Positions 1-7,200 of a stretch of DNA of 7,585 nt are shown in pieces. The notes below the pieces were generated by a model. That model did no database searches, was not told the origin of the DNA, and saw only the letters and a program-made list of their open reading frames with translations. The position numbers and the translations under genes are program-made. Numbering within the stretch: the first letter of the stretch is position 1; the number at the start of each line of letters is the position of its first letter. Origin of the DNA: Lysobacterales bacterium (GTDB lineage Bacteria; Pseudomonadota; Gammaproteobacteria; Xanthomonadales; Rhodanobacteraceae); NCBI GenBank assembly GCA_013298265.1, contig JAAFHE010000159.1:1-7585 (forward strand). The letters run 5' to 3'.

Positions 1-780
1 GTGTGGGATCGTGCGGCCGGACTGCGCCTTCATGAGATCGTGTTCGCCCATTCGGACGATCGGCTCACGCGCACCGAAAACGCTCAGCCCGCGCTATGCC
101 TTACGGCTATGGCGCTGCTCGCGGTGTTGCGCGAGCTCGGCGTCGAGGGCGCAATGGCCGCGGGCCACAGCTTCGGGGAGATCGTCGCCCTGCACGCGGC
201 CGGTGTCATCTCCGAAACCGACGCCCTTGGCATCGCACGCCGTCGCGGCGAGCTCATGCGCGACGCGGCGGCGAGCGGCAGCGGGGCGATGTGCGCGCTC
301 GCCTGCTCGATCGAGCGTGCGCGTGAGCTGATCGGCCCGTCGCTCTCGATCGCGAATCACAACGCGCCGGAACAAGTCGTCGTGTCGGGTCCACTCGAAG
401 CGATCGTGACACTCGAGGCCGAGGGCATAGCGGCCAAGCGCCTGCCGGTCGCCGCTGCGTTCCATTCGGCGCAGGTCGCAACCGCGTGCGTGCCGTTCGG
501 CGAATTCCTCGCCGCCATCGAATTCACTGCGCCACGCATGCCGGTCTATTCGAATACGCACGCAGCGCCGTACGGTGACGGTACCGGGACCGCCGACGTC
601 GCCGCAGTCCTTGCGCGACAGATCGCCGAGCCGGTGCGCTTCGTCGAGATGATCGAAGCGATGTACGCCGCAGGCGCGCGCTGCTTCGTCGAAGTCGGCC
701 CGGGCACGGTGCTCACGGGTCTCGTCGGCGCGATCCTCGGTACGCGCGAGCATCGCGCGATAGCCCTCGATCGCAAGGGC
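1..780 (+). other. Malonyl-CoA:ACP acyltransferase (MAT) domain, N-terminally cut by the window
   Basis: This domain transfers extender units from CoA to the ACPs. The nucleophile is Ser57 in GHSFGE and the catalytic His is His155 in AAFHS, about 98 residues later, as in FabD-type enzymes. Arg82 lies 25 residues after the Ser in RRGELM, the position of the Arg that holds the malonyl carboxylate. The AAFH context at the His resembles malonyl-specific rather than methylmalonyl-specific ATs (inference). The C-terminal FVEVGPGTVLTGLV stretch is the usual AT end motif. About 25-30 N-terminal residues, including the Gly/Gln-rich loop, are missing upstream. Confidence 0.93.
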
Positions 781-3700
781 AAGTCCGATCTCGAGCCGCT
801 GCTCGCGGGCATCGCACAGCTCGTTGCCGCGGGCCACGTGACCCAGGTGTCGGCGTTGTTCGCCGACGTGCGTGTCCACGCGCCGCGCGCGTCGCACAAA
901 CACGGCATCGCGATCAGCGGCAGCAACGTCGGCAAGCCCTATCCGCCGGCGGATCCGTCGCTCCTGCCCGGCCCCAATCCGGCACGTTCCAATCCGCCGC
1001 GCGCGGAATCAGCACCCGTTCTCGAGGTAAGCACCGTGAAAGAAGAATCGCAGCTGTCGCCGGCCTGGCTCGCCGCGTTCCAGGAAACGCAGCAGCACAC
1101 GGCGAACGCGCATGCGGCGCACCAGCGCGCGCTGAGCGACAGCCACATGCAATACCTCAAGCTGGCCGAGAGCGCGCTCAACGGCCTTACCGCGTTGCTC
1201 GGTGCAACAGCCCCTACTGCAGTCGCGACCTTGGTCACGACCTCGGCTCCGCAGATCGCGCCGCCGCCGCCGCCACCGCCGGCTTCGCCGATGCCGGTCG
1301 TGACGGCCGCGCCAACGCCCGTCGTGGCTCCGGCTCCCGTGATCACCGCGGCGCCTGTTGCCGTTGCCGCGCCAGCGCCGGGCACTGACGTCGCCGCGCT
1401 CCTGCTCGCCGTTGTCGCCGACAAGACCGGCTACCCCGCCGAGATGATCAACCTCGACATGGACCTCGAAGCCGATCTTGGCGTCGACTCGATCAAGCGG
1501 GTCGAAATTCTCGCCGCGCTGCATGCGCAAGCCCCGGTCGTTGCGCAAACCGACAGCGCAAAAATGGGCGGGCTGCACACGCTGCGGCAGATCGTCGATT
1601 ACCTGTATGGCGGCGCCGTGGCGAGCACGCCCGCGGCCGGCATGCCCGTTATCCAGCAAGCCGCAGCCGCCGACGACGTCGCCGGGATCCTGCTTGGCAT
1701 CGTCGCCGACAAGACGGGTTATCCGGTCGAGATGCTGGACCTCGCGATGGATATCGAAGCCGATCTCGGCATCGACTCGATCAAGCGCGTGGAAATCCTC
1801 GCCGCGATGACCGAGCGCGTGCCCGGCATCGCGAAAGACCGTGCGCCACCCTCGGCACTGCATACGCTGGCCGACATCGTGGCGTACCTCGGCGTGACCC
1901 CGAGCGCTGCGGCGCCGATCCCTGATGCGACAAAAGCAAAAACGGTACGCCGCGCGGAACTTGGCCGTTTCGTGCTCGAGCTCATCCCCGCGCCTGCGGC
2001 CGGCTTTGCCGCGCCGGGCCTGGTCGGCGGCGAGCCGGTGTTCGTGCTCGGCGCTGAAGGCTTCGACACCGCGGTCGCGGACGCGCTGCGCAGCAACGGT
2101 GTCGACGCGCGCGCGGTGGACGCGTTGCCCGACGGCGCGAAGCGCTGCGTCTATCTGGGCGGCCTGCGTCGCGTCGAGGACGACGCGCAGGCGATGGCGG
2201 TGAACCGCGAGGCGTTCGTCGTCGCGCAGCGCCTGGCCCGTGTCGACGATGCGCTGTTCGTGACCGTGCAGGACACCGGTGGGCATTTCGGCTTGCGCAA
2301 CGCCGATGCGCGCCGCGCATGGCTGGCGGGTCTGCCTGCGCTGGTCAAGACCGCGGCGCTGGAATGGCCGCGCGCAACGCTGAAGTCGATCGACCTGGAG
2401 CGCGGCGCTCGCGACGACGCGGCGCTCGCCGAGGCCATCGCCGGCGAGCTGCTGCGGGGCGGCGGCGAGATCGAGGTTGCCTTGCCCGCCGCCGGCGGCC
2501 GCTACACGCTCAAGAGCGTCGCGCGCGCGGTGCGTCCAGCGCTCGCTGCGATCGAAGCCGGCGACGTTGTCGTCGTTTCCGGCGGCGCGCGGGGTGTGAC
2601 TGCGGCGTGCATCGTGGAATGGGCCAAGCAGTGCAAGGCGCGGTTCGTGCTGCTCGGACGCACGCGGTTGAGCGAGGAACCCGCCGATTGCGCCGGCGTC
2701 GTCGACGACGCGCAGTTGAAGCGCATCGTGCTCGCGCGGGGCGCATCGCTCACGCCGAACGAACTGTCCCGGGAAGTCGACCGCATCCTCGGCGCGCGCG
2801 AGATCCGTGCGACGCTCGCCGCGATCGAAGCCCAGGGCGCGCAGGCGCGCTACGAGTCGGTCACGGTCGACGATGCCGCCGCACTCGCGTCGACGCTGGC
2901 GCGCGTGCGCCAGGACTGGGGTGTGATTGCCGGTGTCGTGCACGCCGCGGGTGTGCTCGCCGACCGCCGCATCGCCGACAAGACGCTGGCGCAGTTCGAC
3001 CTCGTGTTCGGCACCAAGGTTGGCGGGCTGCATGCCTTGCTTGCCGCGACCGCGGCCGATCCGTTGAAGCTGCTGTGTGTGTTCTCGTCGGTGTCCGCAC
3101 GCTGCGGCAATACCGGGCAGAGCGACTACGCGATGGCCAACGAAGTGCTCGCCAAGGTCGTTGCGGCGCAGGCGCGCAAGCGCCCGGGCCTGCGCGCGAA
3201 GTCGCTGGGCTGGGGGCCCTGGGAAGGTGGCATGGTCACGCCGGCGCTGAAGGCGCGCTTTGCCGAACTCGGCGTGCCGATGATTTCGCTCGAACTGGGC
3301 GCGACGATGTTCGCCGACGAAATGTGCGACTCGCGTACCGCCGACATCGAGCTCGTGCTCGGCGGCGAGCCGCGCGGTGAAGCGCTGCTGATGGAGGGCG
3401 CGCAGGAGCGCGTGCAGGGCGTCGAGCTCGTCGTCTCGCGCGCCAGCCACGCCTTCCTCGAAGGTCACGCGGTGAAAGGCACGCCGGTGGTGCCGGTCGT
3501 GCTCGTCGCCGAATGGATGGCGCGCGCGGCGCGCAGCTTCCGTCCGGGTCTGGCGCTGGCCAGCCTGCACGAGCTCAAGGTGCTCAAGGGCATTCGGCTG
3601 GCCGGTTTTGAGAATGGTGGCGATCGCTGCCGCATCGAGGCGACGCCGCTGCCGAGCGCACGCGGTGCGCAGCTCCTGATGACCGTGCGCGATGCGCGCG

Positions 3701-4200
3701 GCGTGCTGAACTACAGCGCGCGCGCGGAACTGTTGCCGGAGCCGCCGAAAGCCAGGCGCGAGGCGCCGGGGCTCGCCCTGGGCACGTGGAGCGGCGAAAG
3801 CATCTATCCCGAGCTGCTGTTCCATCGCAAGCAGTTCGAGCTGATCGACGATGTACACGGCATCTCCGACGAGGGCATAGTCGCGGCGGTGCGCGGCGTC
3901 GACGCGGCGGGCTGGGACAGCGAGAGCTGGGCGCTCGACGTCGCGGCGCTCGACGGCGGCTTGCAGATTGCCGCGCTGCATGGCCGGCGCCTGCTCGGCG
4001 GCCAGACGCTGCCGACGGCGATCGAGGAGCTGCGGCACTTCGGTGCCGAGCCGGTCACCGGCCCGATCACGGCCACCGCGTACCTGCGCAAGGTTGGTAT
4101 CAGCGACACGACGACGGACATCGTGCTGACCGACAAGAGCGGAAGACGCTACGCCGAAATGCTCGGCGTACAGAACCACGCTCTGCCGAACGGCGCCTAG
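1..4200 (+). CDS. PfaA/Pfa2-like type I iterative PKS / PUFA-type synthase subunit (AT-ACP-ACP-KR-DH), 5' partial
   Basis: A large cytosolic multienzyme that loads malonyl units, carries the growing chain on ACPs, reduces the beta-keto group and dehydrates the product. Residues are counted from base 1. Seen: malonyl-type AT (about 1-260; Ser57 in GHSFGE, Arg82, His155); linker (261-460) with the KPYPP motif typical of PfaA proteins and seven prolines at 421-427; ACP1 (Ser497) and ACP2 (Ser593), both in the PfaA-style LG[VI]DSIKRVEIL motif; KR structural half and catalytic KR (about 650-1130; GGARGV 861-866, Lys1006, Ser1030, Tyr1043, Asn1047); double-hotdog DH (about 1141-1395; His1156, Asp1318, Gln1322). 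It ends at TAG 4198-4200. The frame opens inside the AT domain, so the GTG at base 1 is an internal Val codon and not the start; a KS and the AT N-terminus should lie upstream. All visible active sites are intact. The family call is strong. The product is not determined: only two ACPs are present, so heterocyst-glycolipid-like or other secondary-lipid synthases are alternatives to EPA/DHA synthases. Confidence 0.95.
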   Translation: MWDRAAGLRLHEIVFAHSDDRLTRTENAQPALCLTAMALLAVLRELGVEGAMAAGHSFGEIVALHAAGVISETDALGIARRRGELMRDAAASGSGAMCALACSIERARELIGPSLSIANHNAPEQVVVSGPLEAIVTLEAEGIAAKRLPVAAAFHSAQVATACVPFGEFLAAIEFTAPRMPVYSNTHAAPYGDGTGTADVAAVLARQIAEPVRFVEMIEAMYAAGARCFVEVGPGTVLTGLVGAILGTREHRAIALDRKGKSDLEPLLAGIAQLVAAGHVTQVSALFADVRVHAPRASHKHGIAISGSNVGKPYPPADPSLLPGPNPARSNPPRAESAPVLEVSTVKEESQLSPAWLAAFQETQQHTANAHAAHQRALSDSHMQYLKLAESALNGLTALLGATAPTAVATLVTTSAPQIAPPPPPPPASPMPVVTAAPTPVVAPAPVITAAPVAVAAPAPGTDVAALLLAVVADKTGYPAEMINLDMDLEADLGVDSIKRVEILAALHAQAPVVAQTDSAKMGGLHTLRQIVDYLYGGAVASTPAAGMPVIQQAAAADDVAGILLGIVADKTGYPVEMLDLAMDIEADLGIDSIKRVEILAAMTERVPGIAKDRAPPSALHTLADIVAYLGVTPSAAAPIPDATKAKTVRRAELGRFVLELIPAPAAGFAAPGLVGGEPVFVLGAEGFDTAVADALRSNGVDARAVDALPDGAKRCVYLGGLRRVEDDAQAMAVNREAFVVAQRLARVDDALFVTVQDTGGHFGLRNADARRAWLAGLPALVKTAALEWPRATLKSIDLERGARDDAALAEAIAGELLRGGGEIEVALPAAGGRYTLKSVARAVRPALAAIEAGDVVVVSGGARGVTAACIVEWAKQCKARFVLLGRTRLSEEPADCAGVVDDAQLKRIVLARGASLTPNELSREVDRILGAREIRATLAAIEAQGAQARYESVTVDDAAALASTLARVRQDWGVIAGVVHAAGVLADRRIADKTLAQFDLVFGTKVGGLHALLAATAADPLKLLCVFSSVSARCGNTGQSDYAMANEVLAKVVAAQARKRPGLRAKSLGWGPWEGGMVTPALKARFAELGVPMISLELGATMFADEMCDSRTADIELVLGGEPRGEALLMEGAQERVQGVELVVSRASHAFLEGHAVKGTPVVPVVLVAEWMARAARSFRPGLALASLHELKVLKGIRLAGFENGGDRCRIEATPLPSARGAQLLMTVRDARGVLNYSARAELLPEPPKARREAPGLALGTWSGESIYPELLFHRKQFELIDDVHGISDEGIVAAVRGVDAAGWDSESWALDVAALDGGLQIAALHGRRLLGGQTLPTAIEELRHFGAEPVTGPITATAYLRKVGISDTTTDIVLTDKSGRRYAEMLGVQNHALPNGA
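781..1386 (+). other. Interdomain linker with KPYPP motif, helical Gln/His/Ala segment and polyproline hinge
   Basis: This in-frame linker joins the AT to the first ACP. It has three parts. First comes a segment around the sequence VGKPYPP, which recurs in PfaA-type proteins just after the AT. Next is a probably helical segment (about residues 350-400, rich in Gln, His, Ala and Leu); similar segments precede the ACPs in PUFA and enediyne-type synthases. Last is a flexible Pro/Ala/Val stretch with seven consecutive prolines at 421-427. No catalytic motif is visible. The flexible part probably lets the ACPs reach several active sites (inference). Confidence 0.75.
1387..1611 (+). other. Acyl carrier protein domain 1
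   Basis: Residues about 463-537. Ser497, in the motif LGVDSIKRVEIL, is the predicted 4'-phosphopantetheine attachment site; the acidic run before it (DMDLEADLG) and the IKRVEIL helix after it are the signature of PfaA-type ACPs. The domain closes with LHTLRQIVDYL, the usual last helix. It needs a phosphopantetheinyl transferase, which is not encoded in this window. Confidence 0.95.
1396..1890 (+). repeat. Tandem repeat of the ACP unit (two copies)
   Basis: Two direct copies of the ACP coding unit lie 288 bases apart, measured from Ser codon (1489-1491) to Ser codon (1777-1779). They match closely at DNA level from the VADKTGY codons through IKRVEIL. The copies diverge after that helix and in the Ala/Pro linker between them. 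This is the short version of the tandem ACP arrays seen in PUFA synthases. Confidence 0.85.
1672..1896 (+). other. Acyl carrier protein domain 2
   Basis: Residues about 558-632. Ser593 in LGIDSIKRVEIL is the predicted phosphopantetheine site, 96 residues after that of ACP1. The domain begins DDVAGILLGIVADKTGYP and ends LHTLADIVAYL, closely parallel to ACP1. No third copy follows: after about 40 residues of linker the sequence passes into the ketoreductase region. Confidence 0.95.
1951..3390 (+). other. Ketoreductase (structural half plus catalytic SDR domain)
   Basis: The NADPH-dependent step that reduces the beta-keto group to a hydroxyl. Residues about 650-849 form the degenerate structural half. 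The catalytic half begins near residue 850 with a Rossmann loop GGARGV (861-866). The catalytic set is complete: Lys1006 in TKVGG, Ser1030 in FSSVS, Tyr1043 in GQSDYAMAN and Asn1047, with the usual 13-residue Ser-Tyr gap. The segment between the nucleotide loop and the next strand carries a long insertion (about residues 885-935), as in PfaA ketoreductases. LAD at 986-988 sits where B-type KRs have LDD, and Asp988 matches their conserved Asp, which predicts a 3R (D) alcohol (inference). Confidence 0.9.
3421..4185 (+). other. C-terminal double-hotdog dehydratase domain
   Basis: Residues about 1141-1395. The first hotdog half has His1156 in an HxxxGxxxxP motif (HAVKGTPVVP). The second half has Asp1318 and Gln1322 in LDGGLQ, the DxxxQ pair of polyketide-type dehydratases. 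Both catalytic halves are therefore present, and the domain should dehydrate the beta-hydroxyacyl-ACP made by the adjacent KR. A polyketide-like DH at the C-terminus of the PfaA-type subunit is known from this family and is distinct from the FabA-like DHs of PfaC. Confidence 0.85.
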
Positions 4201-4204
4201 CCGC
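4201..4204 (+). promoter_or_regulatory. 4-base intergenic junction, probable translational coupling
   Basis: The stop codon of the first gene (4198-4200) is followed by four bases and then ATG 4205. No AGGAGG-like stretch is visible in the 20 bases before the ATG. In the downstream frame the last stop is TGA at 4127-4129, and no ATG, GTG or TTG codon lies between it and 4205, so 4205 is the first available start. The two genes are most likely one operon, with re-initiation by ribosomes finishing the first gene. Confidence 0.65.
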
Positions 4205-7200
4205 ATGTCCGAGCCCATCTTCGAGCCCGTCGCCATCGTCGGACGCGCCTGCGTGCTGCCGGGCGCGTTGAGCCCGGCCGCGCTCTGGGACGCGGTTGTC
4301 AACGGACGTGATCTGGTCACGCGCGTGCCCGCGGATCGCTGGCGTCTTGCGCCCGAGCACGCGTTGTGCGCGCCCGAGGCGCCACGGCCGGATCGCGCCT
4401 GGTCGGATCGCGGCGGCTACGTGCAGGGCTTCGAGTCGATCTGGAATCCTCACGGTTTCGCGGTCGCGGCAGCCGAGCTCGAAGGGCTGGACCCGCTGGT
4501 GCACTGGACGCTGCACTGTGCGCGCGAAGCACTGCGTGAGACACGCGCAGCGGGCCGTGTCGGCGCGATCTTCGGCAATCTCGGTTTCCCGACCGCCCAC
4601 ATGGCCGCCTTCTGCGAACAGGTCTGGACCGGCGAGGGCAACGTCGATCCGCGCAATCGCTTCATGAGCGGCGGCACCGCGGCGATGCTGGCGCGCGCGC
4701 TGACACTGGAAGCCGGGAGTTTCTGTCTCGACGCCGCGTGCGCGTCATCGCTGTACGCGATCAAGCTCGCCTGCGACGCACTGCACGATGGTCGCGCCGA
4801 CGTGATGCTCGCGGGCGCCGTACAGCGTGCGGACGATCTTTTTCTCCATGTTGGCTTCTGTGCGCTCGGCGCGCTGAGCAAGTCCGGGCAGTCGCGGCCG
4901 TTTCATCGCGACGCCGATGGGCTGGTGCCGGCCGAAGGCGCGGCGTTTCTGGCGCTCAAGCGCCTGGCCGACGCGCGCCGCGACGGCGACACGATCCATG
5001 GGCTGATCCGCGGCGTGGGCCTCTCCAACGACGGCCGCGGCAAAGGTTTCCTGGCCCCGAGCGAAGAGGGGCAGCGGCGTGCGATCGCTGCTGCGTATGC
5101 GGTCTCGGGGATCGAGCCGAAGCAGGTTTCGCTGCTCGAGTGCCACGCCACCGGTACGCCGGTCGGTGATGCCACGGAGTTGCGCAGCAGCGCGAGCGTG
5201 TTCGCGCAGGCGCGCAACCTGCCGATAGGTTCGCTCAAATCCAACCTCGGTCACCTCATCACCGTCGCGGGCGCGGCGGGGCTGATCAAGGTGCTCGAAG
5301 CGATGCGCAACGGCGTGCGCCCGCCGACCTTGCATGGCGGCGATCCCACGGCGGCCTTGCAGGAGACGCCGTTCCGCCTGTTGCGCGACGCCGAGCCGTG
5401 GATCAGCGACGGCCCGCGTGTCGCGGCGATCTCCGCCTTCGGCTTCGGCGGCAATAACGCGCATCTGATCGTTTCGGAAGACGACGACCGCATCAGTGGT
5501 GCGCACGTCACTGCTGTCGCGCGTCCCGTCGCGATCGTCGGCATCGGCGCGAAGATCGCGGATGTGCCCGATCGCGCTGCGTTTGCGCGCGCGCTGTTCG
5601 ACGATCGCGCAGCGCGCGACGGCGGCATGGACTCGGGCGCTCGCGCACTGCGCGACGGGCGCATGGACGCGTTCGAGCTTGATATGGACGGCCTGCGTTT
5701 TCCGCCGCGCGATCTCGAACAGGCGCTGCCGCAGCAACTGGCGCTGCTCGCCGCCGCCCGCGAGGCGCTCGCGGAGACGGCCCCGTTGCCGCGCGAACGC
5801 AGTGCGGCGCTGATCGGCCTGGAGCCCGACCCGGAAGTCGCGCGCCACGGCGCGCGCTGGCGGCTCACCAACGGTCGCGACGACGACTGGGCGGCGCGGG
5901 CACGCGCCACACTGGTGCCGGCGCTCGAGGCCGCCGCGGTGCTGGGCTCGATGCCGAACATTCCGGCCAATCGGCTGAACTCGCAGTTCGACCTCGGCGG
6001 CCCGTCGTTCACGCTGCAGGCGGGCGCTGCGTCAGGGACGCAGGCGCTGCGCATCGCGGCGCGCGCGCTCGCGTGCGGCGAACTCGACGCGGCGATCGTC
6101 GGTGCGGTCGATTTCGGCTGCGAGGCGGTACATCGTGCGGCGAGCGGGGAAGGGCCTGGCGACGCGGCAGTGGTATTGGTGCTCAAGCGGCTCGAGGACG
6201 CGCAGCGCGACGGCGATCGTGTCTATGCGCTGATCGACAACGACGCGCTGATGGACGATGCCTGCGTTGATGCCACATCAGTCGCGACTGAGGCGCCGCT
6301 GTCGCCACTGAAATCGCTACTGCGAAAGCGCTTCGGCTACGCGCAGGCCGCTTTCGGATTGGTGGAAACCGCCGCTGCGGCGTTGGCCCTGCATCATCGG
6401 CGCGATTTCGACGGCGAGCCGTGGCTGTGCGCTGGGCCGCGCCGTGCGGCGAATCTTGTCGAAGCCTCGGCGCATCCCCGCCGTGCCGAACAGGCCGTCG
6501 CGCGATTGCACTGTTTCGCAGGCGCCGACAAGGGTTCGGTGATCGATGCATTGAAGCAGGATCGTCGCGGTCTCGACGGCCCGGCGCGCTGCGTCCTTGT
6601 CGCAACCGACGCGTCGCTGGCCGCCGTGCGCGCGCGTGCGATCGCGCATCTGGAAACCGGCGCGCCCGCCGGGCGCAGCGTGTTCTTTCGCGCGCAGCCG
6701 ATCGTCGGGGAGATCGCGTTCGCGTTTGCCGGCGCCGGCGCCTCGTACCGCGGCATGGGCCGCGACCTGCTGCTGCACCTGCCGCAACTGCACGAGCATC
6801 TGCGCAGGCGCAGTCAGCGCCTCGCAACCGCGCTGGACTGGTCCTTCGCGGCGGGCGACGCGGCAACTAGCGTATTCGAGCAGCTGTGCGGTTCCTCGGC
6901 GCTGTCGCAGCTGCATCTGGCGTTGAGCGAGGGCCTGCTCGGCCTGCAAGCCGACGCCTGGCTCGGCTACTCGTCGGGCGAGACGAATGCATTGATCGCG
7001 GCCGGAGTCTGGAATGATCCCGACGCGCTCATGGATGACATGGCGTCGTCGGGGCTGCTCGAGCGCGAACTCGCCGGCCGCTTCGATCTCCTGGCGCGTG
7101 CCTGGGGCGAACCCACCGCCGGCCCTGCTGCCGTGTGGGAATGCTGGACCGTCGCCGCGTCGCTGGATGAGGTGCGCCGCGCGCTGGCCGGGCTGGAGCG

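Noticed and set aside
1..3. GTG at base 1 as a true start codon
   Set aside because: Translation begins inside an AT domain, about 57 residues before the catalytic Ser, where about 80 are normal. The KS that precedes the AT in this family is absent, so the gene simply enters from upstream.
1261..1380. GC-rich tract as a possible terminator, origin or repeat array
   Set aside because: It encodes the in-frame Pro/Ala hinge of the first protein; the repetition is explained by CCG/GCG/GTC codons and no stem-loop followed by a T-run is present.
1009..4320. A 1103-codon open frame on the minus strand opposite the first gene
   Set aside because: Its translation is a low-complexity Arg/His/Ala/Gln-rich string without recognisable domains. 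It lies antisense to a frame with complete AT, ACP, KR and DH motifs. Long antisense frames are expected in very GC-rich genes with GC-biased third positions.
4745..5848. Minus-strand open frame of 367 codons (and another at 6317-7555)
   Set aside because: Both lie opposite the KS-CLF-AT gene, whose motifs are intact, and their translations are Arg/Ala-rich and match no family I recognise.
6002..6040. Second KS as an active condensing domain
   Set aside because: The nucleophile position is Ala608 and the KSNLGH His is Tyr712, with the first His segment trimmed, so it is called CLF-like instead.
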